From Capnocytophaga sp. (GTDB taxonomy: Bacteria > Bacteroidota > Bacteroidia > Flavobacteriales > Flavobacteriaceae), in assembly GCA_030530525.1 (NCBI GenBank), contig JAUMUT010000005.1, positions 32,796 to 96,795 of the forward strand: a DNA stretch of 64,000 bases, read 5' to 3'. Below, in pieces: positions 7,951 through 16,992 of this stretch. A program made the position numbers and the translations under genes. Positions within the stretch are counted from its first letter, which is position 1. Every line of letters begins with the position of its first letter. The notes below the pieces were generated by a model. It searched no databases. It saw only the letters and a program-made list of their open reading frames with translations, and had not been told where the DNA came from.

Positions 7951-10038
7951 TTATTTTTCATCCATTGCAGACTGGATAGCCGTAATAAGTACCGTGTTAT
8001 AAATATCTGGTATAGTGGCTCCTCTACTAAGGTCATTTACGGGCTTACGCAAACCTTGTAGCATAGGTCCTATGGCAAGTGCGCCTGTTTCGCGCTGAAC
8101 AGCTTTATAGGTGTTATTTCCTGTGTTAAGGTCAGGGAAAATAAGTACATTTGCTTGTCCTGCCACTGGCGAATTAGGCATTTTTTGTTTTCCTACTTTG
8201 GCATCTACGGCGGCATCGTACTGAATTGGTCCTTCTACAAGAATGTCTGGACGCTGTGTTTTCACAATTTCAGTAGCTTCTCTCACTTTATCTACTTCTT
8301 CCCCGCTTCCTGATGTTCCTGATGAGTAAGATAAAAGAGCTACTTTGGGTTCTAAGCCAAATGCTTTTGCGGAATCAGCAGAGGTTATAGCAATTTCAGC
8401 AAGCTGTTCTGCGGTTGGTTTCGGTACAATAGCACAATCGCCATATACTAAAACTCTGTCTTGCAACAACATAAAGAATACAGAAGAAACCGTTTTTACT
8501 CCTGCTTTTGTTTTTACAAATTGTAAAGAAGGGCGAATAGTGTGTGCCGTAGTATTTACCGCTCCTGAAACCATTCCATCTGCATCCCCCATAAAAACCA
8601 TCATTGTTCCGTAATAAGAATGGTCAAGCATCAAATCTCTGGCTTGTGCTTCTTCCAATCCTTTATCTTTACGAAGTTCATAAAGTTTTTGCCAATATTC
8701 TGTATATTTTGGGCTATCTTTTGGCTGTACAATACGAATTCTTTGTTCATTCCATTTCAAGCCAAGTTCATTAACACGAGTTAATATTTTTTGCTCTTCT
8801 CCAAGAATTGTTAAAATAGCTAACTCATCATCAGCAAGTTGCGCTGCAGCGGTGAGTATTCTGTCGTCTGTTCCTTCTGGTAAAACAATATGTTTTTGTA
8901 AAGATTTTGCCTTCTGAATCATATTGTACTGGAACATTCTTGGGGTAATAGTATCCGATATAAAAGAAGAAATTTGTGAATTAAGACGTTCTATATCTAC
9001 ACTTTTTTCAAAAATTTCAATTCCTAATTTTATTTTTTGCTCGCTTTCAGGATAAATTCTTGAATTGATTTTATTCAAGCCTCTAACTGTTTCGTAAGTT
9101 CCTTTGTCTGAGAGCATTATAGGCATTAAGTTAGGTGTTCCTTGCAAAAGTTTAAGCACCGAAGGTTGAAGCTCAAAACCTCCGTAAAGTAAAATTCCTG
9201 CCACACGAGGATATTCCGCCGAAGCGTGCGCCATTACAGTTCCTAAAATAACATCAGAACGGTCAGCCGAAATAAGTGCAATACAATCTTCTGTAATATG
9301 GTTCAAAAAATTGGAAACTTCCATTCCGCCTACAATCGTTTTTTTCGGAATTTGATGGATTTCTGTATTTTCAAATAAAAAATTTGCCTGAAAAGCATCG
9401 GCAATTTCTTTTATCGTTGGGCGAGTTAATAAAGGCTCTTCTGGTATAAAATAAAATTGAATATTTTTATATTTTGCCTCTAATTTTCTTTTAATTTCTT
9501 CAAATTTATTAACTGTTCTATTAACAAATACACTCAAAAGACGTACTTCTCGCTTTAAAACAGCATCTACCTCTATTTGAATGTGGTGAAAAAGCTCTTC
9601 TTCTGACGAAAAACCATCTTTTAGCACCAAAAGTGTAGGTATATTTAAGCTTTGAGCCAAAGAAGCATTAAAATAAATACCAAAAGTATTCATTTCCGAA
9701 TCAAAATTACTTCCATCAACAAGGACAAAGTCAAATTTATCTTCAAGAGCTTTGTATTTTTTGATAATAACGTCATAAGCCTCGTTTATATTTCCTTCGT
9801 TTTGCATATGGCTTATTTCATTTTGCGTAAAAGCAAAAGCCTCTTCATAACTCATATTGAGTTTAAAATTGGAAATCATAGTACGGATAAAATCATCATT
9901 TGTATCCCCACTATTTAGAACAGGCTTAAAATAGCCAACATTGCTCGTATTGCGCATTATCATTTGCATTACGCCCAAACTGACGATTGACTTCCCGCTG
10001 TATGTATCGGAAGTAATCACATATACGGATTTGTTCAT
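7951..10038 (-). CDS. pta: Phosphate acetyltransferase, long form
   Basis: Interconverts acetyl-CoA and acetyl phosphate. At 695 residues it is the long three-part form: an N-terminal BioD/CobQ-like domain (1-200, P-loop-like TYSGKS), a DRTGG domain (about 215-330), and the catalytic PTA_PTB domain (about 370-690) with VNTTAHTIRPSLQ and GPIQYDAAVD. Acetate kinase, its usual partner and commonly adjacent in Bacteroidota, is absent from the flanks. A TAATTTTG box lies about 25 bases before the ATG. Confidence 0.95.
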   Translation of the reverse strand: MNKSVYVITSDTYSGKSIVSLGVMQMIMRNTSNVGYFKPVLNSGDTNDDFIRTMISNFKLNMSYEEAFAFTQNEISHMQNEGNINEAYDVIIKKYKALEDKFDFVLVDGSNFDSEMNTFGIYFNASLAQSLNIPTLLVLKDGFSSEEELFHHIQIEVDAVLKREVRLLSVFVNRTVNKFEEIKRKLEAKYKNIQFYFIPEEPLLTRPTIKEIADAFQANFLFENTEIHQIPKKTIVGGMEVSNFLNHITEDCIALISADRSDVILGTVMAHASAEYPRVAGILLYGGFELQPSVLKLLQGTPNLMPIMLSDKGTYETVRGLNKINSRIYPESEQKIKLGIEIFEKSVDIERLNSQISSFISDTITPRMFQYNMIQKAKSLQKHIVLPEGTDDRILTAAAQLADDELAILTILGEEQKILTRVNELGLKWNEQRIRIVQPKDSPKYTEYWQKLYELRKDKGLEEAQARDLMLDHSYYGTMMVFMGDADGMVSGAVNTTAHTIRPSLQFVKTKAGVKTVSSVFFMLLQDRVLVYGDCAIVPKPTAEQLAEIAITSADSAKAFGLEPKVALLSYSSGTSGSGEEVDKVREATEIVKTQRPDILVEGPIQYDAAVDAKVGKQKMPNSPVAGQANVLIFPDLNTGNNTYKAVQRETGALAIGPMLQGLRKPVNDLSRGATIPDIYNTVLITAIQSAMDEK

Positions 10039-10061
10039 TTTTAATGGATTTAATTCGCTTG

Positions 10062-10069
10062 CAAAATTA
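10062..10069 (-). promoter_or_regulatory. -7 box for pta
   Basis: Plus-strand CAAAATTA reads TAATTTTG on the minus strand, 24 bases before the pta start codon. Confidence 0.55.
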
Positions 10070-10141
10070 CAAAATCTAACTTAAAAACTAAGCGAAAAGC
10101 CATTTTTTTTCTAAAAATATTCTTTATTTTTACTACAAAAT

Positions 10142-10170
10142 AAAAAAGTCATTCCCGAAAGAATGACTTA
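10142..10170 (-). terminator. Terminator of ppa
   Basis: AAGTCATTC and GAATGACTT pair around a short loop. On the minus strand the stem is followed by TTTTTTA, just past the end of ppa. Confidence 0.8.
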
Positions 10171-10209
10171 ATGTAAATTCAAAACACTTTAAACAAAGTA
10201 ATCCATTAT

Positions 10210-10725
10210 TTATAAAGTAAATATTTTTTTATTTTGATTTTTATAACGTTCTACACAATCGTTATAAACTTTTATTGCTTCTTCATATTTACCCCAGCCT
10301 TTTACTTCTACTTTTTTATGCTCTAAATCTTTATATACTTTAAAGAAATGCTCTATTTCTTTGATTAAGTGAGGATTAACATCTTCTAAGGCAGTCAATT
10401 CCCGAGCAATAGGGTCAGAGACAGGCACGCAAATTACTTTCTCATCTCCTCCTTTTTCATCTGCCATATAAAAAATTCCGATAGGCTTCACTTCCATTAC
10501 ACAACCAGGAAAAGTTGGCTCTGTAACCAATACTAAAACGTCAAGCGGATCGCCATCTTCAGCTAATGTTTCAGGAATAAATCCGTAATCTGTTGGGTAC
10601 ATCATTGAGGAAAAAAGCATTCTGTCAAAACGCATTTTCTTCAATTCAAAATCATATTCATATTTATTTCTGCTTCCTTTCGGAATTTCTATTAATACAT
10701 CAAAAGATAATTCTGTTTTATTCAT
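10210..10725 (-). CDS. ppa: Soluble family I inorganic pyrophosphatase
   Basis: Hydrolyses pyrophosphate. The signature EDGDPLDVLVLV carries the metal-binding aspartates, and upstream YGFIPETL is the usual active-site lead-in; IPKGSRNKYEYD gives the substrate-binding Lys and Arg. The 171-residue length fits bacterial family I enzymes. It lies only 10 bases downstream of ribH, so the TPR-ribH-ppa trio probably forms one transcript that ends at the hairpin after ppa. Confidence 0.95.
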   Translation of the reverse strand: MNKTELSFDVLIEIPKGSRNKYEYDFELKKMRFDRMLFSSMMYPTDYGFIPETLAEDGDPLDVLVLVTEPTFPGCVMEVKPIGIFYMADEKGGDEKVICVPVSDPIARELTALEDVNPHLIKEIEHFFKVYKDLEHKKVEVKGWGKYEEAIKVYNDCVERYKNQNKKIFTL

Positions 10726-10735
10726 TATATTATTT

Positions 10736-11212
10736 TTATAAATTTACCATTTTTATTGCTGCTACTGCCGCTTCTATCCCCTTATTTCCGTGCTTGCCTC
10801 CACTTCTATCCAACGATTGTTGCATTGTATTATCTGTCAATACGCAAAATATAACAGGAACAGATTGTGTAGCATTCAAATAAGCTATTCCTTGCGTAAC
10901 TCCTTGACATACAAAGTCAAAATGTTTTGTTTCTCCTTGTATTACACAACCTATAACAATAATAGCATCTACTTGTTTTTTTGAAAGCATTTTTTTTGCT
11001 CCATTAACAAGTTCAAAGCTACCAGGAACACTCCACTGAAGTATATTTTCAGGCAATACACCACAATCTAACAAAGTTGCTTCTGCTCCTTTTCGCATTC
11101 CTTCAGTTATTTGCTCATTCCATTCGGAAGTAATTATCCCGAAACGCTTTTCAGATACATTTGGTAAAGTTTCCTTATTATATTGTGATAAATTTTTATT
11201 TTCTGTTGCCAT
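10736..11212 (-). CDS. ribH: 6,7-dimethyl-8-ribityllumazine synthase
   Basis: Condenses the ribulose-derived butanone phosphate with the pyrimidine diamine, the penultimate riboflavin step. Conserved features are present: SEWNEQITEGM, VPGSFELVNGAKKM, VIGCVIQGETKHFDFVCQGVTQG, and LTDNTMQQSLDRSGGKHGNKG with the catalytic His (TKHFDF). The length of 158 residues is normal. It starts directly after the TPR gene stop, with no spacer. No FMN riboswitch is seen ahead of the operon. Confidence 0.96.
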   Translation of the reverse strand: MATENKNLSQYNKETLPNVSEKRFGIITSEWNEQITEGMRKGAEATLLDCGVLPENILQWSVPGSFELVNGAKKMLSKKQVDAIIVIGCVIQGETKHFDFVCQGVTQGIAYLNATQSVPVIFCVLTDNTMQQSLDRSGGKHGNKGIEAAVAAIKMVNL

Positions 11213-12019
11213 TTATGAATTGATTAATGTTTTCACAAAGCTCAAATCAATATCAATGGTTCTTGCTTCCTCTGATTTTGGATAATTTTCTTTTATTTTC
11301 TCAAAATTTCTCAATGCTTCATTATAATCTTTAAGCTCTATCGCTGTTTGCCCTGCTTTTTTTAAATAAATTGGAGCTGTTAGCGTATTTTCACTTTTTT
11401 TAACAGCCTTTTGATAATAATCCAATGCATCTTTGTATTGTTTCAACTGAGAAAAAGCGTCTCCAATATTTCCAAGAGCCAAAGCACTCAATATTTCATC
11501 ATCAGAGCTAAATTTATCCAAATAAATAATCGCTTCTTTATACTTATTAAGCTGTAAATATGCCATTCCAGCAGAATAATTAGCAATATTAGAGGCTTTT
11601 GTGCCATTATAATTTTTTATAATATCCAAAAATCCATAACGTCCATTTGCCCCATTAAGCGATAAAGTAAATAAAGAGTCTCTATCTTTATTGGTTTGTG
11701 CATTCAAGGCGTCATTAAACGTTTGCAACGGATAAGAAAGCTCATTAGAAGCTTCTTTTTCGTGTGGCTTGCTTACAAATTGTTGATAAAATAAATATCC
11801 AAGCCCAAGAACGACAACAGTGGCAATAACCCCAAGTATTGTACGTTGATTATTTTGTACCCACGCCTCGGCCCTGCCTGCTTTTTCATCTAAGGTCTGG
11901 AATACTTCTGCCGTTGTACTCTCGTGCGCAAGTTGTTCGCTAGTTTGCGTAATTTCATTCTCTACTTTTTCGTGTTTTTTCCTGTTCGGTCTGAAATTAT
12001 TCTTTTTGTAAATCGACAT
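11213..12019 (-). CDS. TPR repeat membrane-anchored protein
   Basis: A charged N-terminal tail (about 58 residues) and one membrane segment (TILGVIATVVVLGLGYLFY, about 60-79) lead into four or five tetratricopeptide repeats (about residues 120-265). The layout resembles YfgM-type proteins, which interact with the periplasmic chaperone network, but a specific role is inferred only. The gene directly precedes ribH and is divergent from recF, a grouping I recall from other Flavobacteriia. Confidence 0.82.
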   Translation of the reverse strand: MSIYKKNNFRPNRKKHEKVENEITQTSEQLAHESTTAEVFQTLDEKAGRAEAWVQNNQRTILGVIATVVVLGLGYLFYQQFVSKPHEKEASNELSYPLQTFNDALNAQTNKDRDSLFTLSLNGANGRYGFLDIIKNYNGTKASNIANYSAGMAYLQLNKYKEAIIYLDKFSSDDEILSALALGNIGDAFSQLKQYKDALDYYQKAVKKSENTLTAPIYLKKAGQTAIELKDYNEALRNFEKIKENYPKSEEARTIDIDLSFVKTLINS

Positions 12020-12043
12020 AATTTATGGTTTAAAAAGATTTTG

Positions 12044-12051
12044 CAAAAATA
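12044..12051 (-). promoter_or_regulatory. -7 box for the TPR-ribH-ppa operon
   Basis: Plus-strand CAAAAATA gives TATTTTTG on the minus strand, 25 bases before the TPR gene start. Confidence 0.5.
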
Positions 12052-12131
12052 AAATATTTATTTCTAATAAATGCTATTTTTTTCAATAATTTTTAATAAT
12101 TTGCGAAACTTTTTATTACTTAATTTTTCCA

Positions 12132-13211
12132 ATGTTTTTAAAACGTCTATCTATACTGAATTTCAAGAACATACAAGCTAAAGATTTTACTTTTACTCCC
12201 AAAATAAATTGCTTTGTTGGTAACAATGGCGCAGGGAAAACCAATTCTCTTGACGCTATTTATCACTTAGGTATGGGAAAAAGCTACTTCAACCCATCGG
12301 CGATACAAAATATTACCTTTGGCGAGGAGTTCTATTTACTCGATGGCACTTTTGCACGTGCAGAAAGAGAAGAAACTATCGTTTGTAGCGTAAAAAAAGG
12401 GCAAAAAAAGATCCTCAAAAGGAATGGCAAGGCTTACGAACGCATTGCAGACCATATCGGGAGTTTCCCTGTGGTTATTGTATCGCCAGCGGATAGAGAT
12501 TTAATTACCGAAGGAAGTGAAGAGAGACGAAAATTCTTAGACGGCGTTATCTCTCAAATGAAAAACACCTATTTGCAAACCCTCATCAACTACAATAAAG
12601 TTTTAGCACAGCGAAATAGCCTCCTAAAATACTTTGCAGAAAATAAAACATATGACGATACTACTCTATCCATATACGATGAGCAACTTGCCCTCTACGG
12701 AACAACTATTTATGAAGAACGAAATTCATTTATCCAGAATTTTATCCCTTTATTTCAATCTCAATATGAAACCATATCCCAAGGGAAGGAAAATGTAATT
12801 CTTAGGTATGAAAGTTCTCTTTCTAAAAACCAATTTTTGTCTATCCTAAAAGAAAACAGGCAAAAAGATCTCTACGCACAATATACCACACAAGGAATAC
12901 ATAAAGATGATCTTATTTTTGAAATACAACAAAACCCAATAAAGAAATTTGGAAGCCAAGGACAACAAAAATCTTTTTTAATTGCCCTAAAATTTGCTCA
13001 ATATCATATCATTAAGAATCAAACGAGCCTTACTCCTATTCTTTTATTAGATGATATTTTTGATAAATTGGATTCTGGGAGAGTTTCTCAAATCATTTCA
13101 TTAGTATCGGGCGAAAATTTTGGCCAAGTTTTCCTGAGTGATACTGATTCGGACAGAACGGAAAGAATTGTTAAAGAAATATTTGACGAATATACTATTA
13201 TACATTTCTAA
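12132..13211 (+). CDS. recF: DNA replication and repair protein RecF
   Basis: SMC-like ATPase that helps load RecA at gapped DNA. Walker A is GNNGAGKTN near residue 30; the ABC-like signature is GSQGQQKS; Walker B is LLLDDIFDKLD, followed by the D-loop region. The N-terminal FLKRLSILNFKN is characteristic. Length 359 is typical. It is divergent from the TPR-ribH operon, away from dnaA or gyrB. A terminator shared with the flippase gene follows. Confidence 0.96.
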   Translation: MFLKRLSILNFKNIQAKDFTFTPKINCFVGNNGAGKTNSLDAIYHLGMGKSYFNPSAIQNITFGEEFYLLDGTFARAEREETIVCSVKKGQKKILKRNGKAYERIADHIGSFPVVIVSPADRDLITEGSEERRKFLDGVISQMKNTYLQTLINYNKVLAQRNSLLKYFAENKTYDDTTLSIYDEQLALYGTTIYEERNSFIQNFIPLFQSQYETISQGKENVILRYESSLSKNQFLSILKENRQKDLYAQYTTQGIHKDDLIFEIQQNPIKKFGSQGQQKSFLIALKFAQYHIIKNQTSLTPILLLDDIFDKLDSGRVSQIISLVSGENFGQVFLSDTDSDRTERIVKEIFDEYTIIHF

Positions 13212-13256
13212 TTTATATATATCGCTATTCCTTTCTTTATTAAATTTTTATATAAT

Positions 13257-13297
13257 AAAAATCCTTCAACTAAGTAATATTAGTTAAAGGATTTTTT
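13257..13297. terminator. Bidirectional terminator
   Basis: AAAAATCCTT and AAGGATTTTT form the outer stem with AACTAA/TTAGTT inside, between the convergent recF and flippase genes. Confidence 0.85.
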
Positions 13298-13320
13298 TAA
13301 TCTCTATTTTTCTTAAAAAA

Positions 13321-14841
13321 CTACTCTATTTTATATTTTTTATAAGATATAATATTATATATCTTTATTATAGTACTATTTTTTAAATTTTCTACTTTAC
13401 TTCTCACTATATTACTAAAAATATTTGATAAATTATATTTTAATATTAGTAATATAGAAACTATTCCTATTATAACAGACTTCAATAATATATTTATAAT
13501 AGCTATAAACGGAAATGAAACATAATAAAAACTAAAAAATAATCCCATTATAAATAATACATTTCTTAAAAATTCTTTTGAGAATGGAATTAGTTGAGAT
13601 TCTTTATAAACATAATATATTTTTATTATATTATATAGCATAAAAGAAATAAAAGAGCTTATCACTGCTCCATTTATTCCCCATTTTGGTATAAAAATCA
13701 TATTCAAGCCTATTATGCTAAGTAATAAAAATATTCCTGAATATAAAATATATTTATAAGAATTAGAATTAAATAAAATAGCATTGCCCGTAGTATTCAT
13801 TGTATCCAATAATTTTATTAAACACATAAAAAACAATACCAAATTACCATTTTCATAACTTTTTGAGCTTAATAAAGCATATATTTGGTCTTTATTAGAT
13901 AATATTAATACAAAAATAATTCCACTTATTAAGAAAATAGTTTCTGTACTATCTTTATATATACTTTTTAGTTCTTTTTTATTTCCACTATTAATATTTT
14001 TTGCTACAATAGGGCTTATTATTTGGTAAATAGACCTTTGTGGTACTACGATAAAAGTAGCTATAAATACAGATACAGTATATACTGCTATTTCATTGAG
14101 TGATACATATTGATTTAACATAAATTTATCTATGTCAATAAATAAAGAAGAAATAGACCCCGATAATATAATAAATATACTATATTTTAATATAGAATTT
14201 CTATTTTGTAATCTTCGGAAAGATAATTTGGGTAATTCTATTTTAAAAGATATATATAACATTATTATTGTTCTTATAAAATAGCAAAATAGTAAGCCTA
14301 TTATAAAAAAATCAAAATTATACCACTGAAAATATATCCCGAAAAGAAGAATAAAAACAAAAATTCTTGGAAATACTTCTCGTAAGAAAACCCCTTCTGT
14401 TGTTCTTAAATGTACTTTTGCCCACGCACAAAATACTTCAAAATAAGCAATAATTATAGATAAAATAAGAATATAATAAATATAATCACCTACTTCTGGG
14501 TTCTTTTTCGAGATAAAATAAAATATTTCCTTATAAAAAATATTCGTTATAATAGTACTTAGTAGTATCATTACTATTGGTAGGAACAACATTAAGGTAA
14601 TAAAATTTTGTTTTTCCTTATCGTTGTTATACGAAGAATAGTATTTAATAAAAGTTTGATGCACTCCGAACGCCATTAATGGCATCAGAATATTACTTGT
14701 TGATAAAATATAACTTATTAACCCATATTCTTTTTCTGATAAAAAATATGTATATAAAAATATAGTATTTATAGCTCCAATAATAAATCCTATATAGGTA
14801 AAAATAATATTTTTTGAAGATTGTTTATATACTATACCCAT
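13321..14841 (-). CDS. Oligosaccharide flippase family protein (Wzx/MATE-like)
   Basis: About 12-14 membrane helices across 506 residues, starting YKQSSKNIIFTYIGFIIGAINTIFLYTYF, the usual beginning of polysaccharide biosynthesis flippases. It would move lipid-linked sugar units across the inner membrane for O-antigen, capsule or similar glycans. No glycosyltransferase or polymerase genes flank it, so it is an orphan. The gene is even more AT-rich than its surroundings, heavy in ATA and TTA codons, which may indicate transfer or relaxed selection. Confidence 0.85.
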   Translation of the reverse strand: MGIVYKQSSKNIIFTYIGFIIGAINTIFLYTYFLSEKEYGLISYILSTSNILMPLMAFGVHQTFIKYYSSYNNDKEKQNFITLMLFLPIVMILLSTIITNIFYKEIFYFISKKNPEVGDYIYYILILSIIIAYFEVFCAWAKVHLRTTEGVFLREVFPRIFVFILLFGIYFQWYNFDFFIIGLLFCYFIRTIIMLYISFKIELPKLSFRRLQNRNSILKYSIFIILSGSISSLFIDIDKFMLNQYVSLNEIAVYTVSVFIATFIVVPQRSIYQIISPIVAKNINSGNKKELKSIYKDSTETIFLISGIIFVLILSNKDQIYALLSSKSYENGNLVLFFMCLIKLLDTMNTTGNAILFNSNSYKYILYSGIFLLLSIIGLNMIFIPKWGINGAVISSFISFMLYNIIKIYYVYKESQLIPFSKEFLRNVLFIMGLFFSFYYVSFPFIAIINILLKSVIIGIVSILLILKYNLSNIFSNIVRSKVENLKNSTIIKIYNIISYKKYKIE

Positions 14842-14954
14842 TATTATATTCTTTTATTTCTATATTTATTTTATATATCTATTTTTTTAAGATTGTTTAA
14901 TTAAAAATACACTATAATATACCTCTATTTTATATTTTTTAATTTTAAAAAACA

Positions 14955-14989
14955 GAAAAACTTTACCAAATAATATAATTTAGTAAAGT
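14955..14989 (-). terminator. Terminator of the DUF6261 gene
   Basis: ACTTTAC and GTAAAGT pair with an inner AAAT/ATTT. On the minus strand the stem is followed by TTTTTC, downstream of the DUF6261 gene. Confidence 0.7.
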
Positions 14990-15022
14990 AAATCTTTTTA
15001 TTAGATATATGATAAATAATTA

Positions 15023-15778
15023 TTATGTATTTATTTGCATATTATTTTCTTTCTTCTTAGAAAAGCCATCTCTCCTTGCTAAAATATCTGCATAATAACT
15101 TCTTATATTATTGATAATTGACAAAATAGATACATAATATTCTGATTCTTTTACATTTGCTAATGCTAATATATAATCAACTAAAACTTTATATTGAGAA
15201 GTCATTTTTCTGCGTAAATCTAATACATTTACACTCATTTTTTTAGAAGAATTATAGGAACGATGTGAAAATAATTCATTAAACTCTGTATTAGACTGCT
15301 CCAAAGTTTCCAAAAATTCTTTTAACTTCAATGTATTTATATATTTTGAAGATTCTTCTTCTTTAAATTTATTAATTAAAGAATTTATCAATATCGTTTG
15401 TTCTTCGTAGTTATTACTTTCTACCTTTTTATATTGAATAATAACATTATTTAGCACTGAATATGCTTTTTTATAACTTTCATTACGTGAATTTTTATAC
15501 GCACTTAGCGCATCACGAAATGCACGCATATCATCTCCTCTATGCTTATCCATTATAGCTAATTGTTTTGATTCTTCCTTAGCTCGTACTTGGTTTAAGG
15601 TTCTATTAAATGCAGGTAGGTCGTTATTTAACGCTTCAAACTTATTTTTAAAATCTAAATCCTCTTCAAGGCTTATATTAGACTTATCAAAATCTTCAAA
15701 GAAACGTATAAGAAACTGCGCAAACTCCGCATTATGTAATCTACTTACTTCTAACTTATTTAATTTGTACTTTTTCAT
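15023..15778 (-). CDS. DUF6261 family protein
   Basis: A 251-residue, mostly helical, cytoplasmic protein with no signal peptide or membrane segment. The N-terminal KLNKLEVSRLHNAEFAQFLIRFFED and central DKHRGDDMRAFRDALSAYKNS match the DUF6261 family as I know it: common in Bacteroidota, often with several copies per genome, function unknown. It has its own promoter and terminator, so it is a single-gene unit. Confidence 0.78.
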   Translation of the reverse strand: MKKYKLNKLEVSRLHNAEFAQFLIRFFEDFDKSNISLEEDLDFKNKFEALNNDLPAFNRTLNQVRAKEESKQLAIMDKHRGDDMRAFRDALSAYKNSRNESYKKAYSVLNNVIIQYKKVESNNYEEQTILINSLINKFKEEESSKYINTLKLKEFLETLEQSNTEFNELFSHRSYNSSKKMSVNVLDLRRKMTSQYKVLVDYILALANVKESEYYVSILSIINNIRSYYADILARRDGFSKKKENNMQINT

Positions 15779-15803
15779 TAGCTTTGTATTTTTAATTATG
15801 TTG

Positions 15804-15811
15804 CAAAGGTA
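15804..15811 (-). promoter_or_regulatory. -7 box for the DUF6261 gene
   Basis: Plus-strand CAAAGGTA gives TACCTTTG on the minus strand, 26 bases before the start codon. Confidence 0.55.
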
Positions 15812-16183
15812 TATTTATTTTTTTAATAAACCAATATATTTTCTATTTATTTTCATAAAAACACAATATTTAACTTTTTATTATATTTATATCTGTTTAA
15901 AATATAAAATATCATAAAATAAAATTATTCTATTATAAAATAACTTATAAAAATACTATATTAGTTTCTTTTTTATCTTTTATAAATTTAATTTTATATT
16001 TCATAGTACTATTTTTATAATATCATACTATTTTATTTACAAAATAGTTTTATTTTTTATTGAATAGATATTAAAAAATACTATCTTAGTACTATTTTTA
16101 TTATTTTTGATTTATAAAACACATAACTTATAAGTATTTTTATAAAATAAAAAACTATTTGTAATAAAATAGTACTATTTTAA
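15812..16183. other. Non-coding AT-rich spacer
   Basis: About 370 bases of very AT-rich sequence with no convincing ORF. The string AGTACTATTTT recurs (near 16012, 16099 and 16170) amid related fragments such as ATACTATTTT, giving a loose repeat of tandem and inverted pieces. No promoter for a plus-strand gene is evident. Confidence 0.5.
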
Positions 16184-16233
16184 TAATAAAAAAATAATAG
16201 TATAAAGAAAAATATATCCTTTATACTATTATT
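16184..16233 (-). terminator. Terminator of the haem protein gene
   Basis: A perfect 15-bp inverted repeat (16193-16207 with 16219-16233, 11-base loop) is followed on the minus strand by TTTTTTATT, about 80 bases past the haem protein stop codon. Confidence 0.75.
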
Positions 16234-16314
16234 AAATAAAAATGTGTATTTTAAATTATATGTAATATATTTTTAAAAACAAAATAGATTATTTTTTTAC
16301 TATTTTTTATAATT

Positions 16315-16782
16315 TTATTTTTTTACTACGAATTTAAACATTCTATGGCAAGCAGTACAATTACCCAATTGCTCTGAAAGTTGCATTTTTAAGGTATCTT
16401 TATTAAAATTTTCCTTTGCAGATAACGCCATTTTATCAAATAGAGCGTGTGTAGCCCCTCCGAGTTGTTTAAACTCTTGTGGTAAGTTCTTAGATGTTCC
16501 TTTTGGTACTCGTTTGCTTACTTCTTTACCTGAGTTTGTCCCTGCTTCTATAATTAATTGAGGATTATTTTCATTTATCCCCTGATTAATTTTCTGTATA
16601 GATTCTAAAAAAGTTCTCATCTCTGATAAGACAGCATTTCTACCTTCTTCACTTATATAGGCTTCTTTGCGGTTATCTTTTGGTGTATTTTCTATTGTAT
16701 TTTCTTTAAAAAATTTATTATAGATAAAAAATAGATTTAAACCTAAGGAAAGTATTAATAATATCGTAATTATTCGTTTCAT
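16315..16782 (-). CDS. Exported cytochrome c'-like haem protein
   Basis: An N-terminal hydrophobic segment (residues 4-24) targets or anchors the protein in the periplasm. The C-terminus carries CTACH (Cys142, Cys145, His146), a covalent haem-binding motif. A helical domain followed by a CxxCH close to the end is the arrangement of cytochrome c' and cytochrome b562-like proteins, so a four-helix bundle is likely. Possible roles are electron transfer or gas/NO binding. It is a single-gene unit; the nearest upstream gene is a TonB-dependent receptor. Confidence 0.8.
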   Translation of the reverse strand: MKRIITILLILSLGLNLFFIYNKFFKENTIENTPKDNRKEAYISEEGRNAVLSEMRTFLESIQKINQGINENNPQLIIEAGTNSGKEVSKRVPKGTSKNLPQEFKQLGGATHALFDKMALSAKENFNKDTLKMQLSEQLGNCTACHRMFKFVVKK

Positions 16783-16845
16783 TTTAGTTAGTTTTATTAT
16801 TTATGTTGATTATTTTTATTATATCTTGTTGTAAAATAATAAAAA

Positions 16846-16919
16846 GTAAGAGATTTTTATAAATAAAATTTCTATATTTAGTAATAAAAATAAGATATTC
16901 TATTTAAAAAATCTCTTAC
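16846..16919 (-). terminator. Long-loop inverted repeat after the TonB receptor gene
   Basis: GTAAGAGATTTTT (16846-16858) and its exact complement (16907-16919) enclose a 48-base loop. Reading the minus strand, a TTTTTATT run follows. It probably terminates the receptor transcript, although the loop is unusually long. Confidence 0.55.
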
Positions 16920-16992
16920 ATTGCATTACAGATTCCTTTTTTTTATTTATAAAAGGTATATATATACCTATTTTATAAATATTGGTATTTGG

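Noticed and set aside
15812..16183. CRISPR-like array in the AGTACTATTTT-containing spacer
   Set aside because: Copies are irregular in spacing and length, with no constant repeat or unique spacers, and no cas gene is near.
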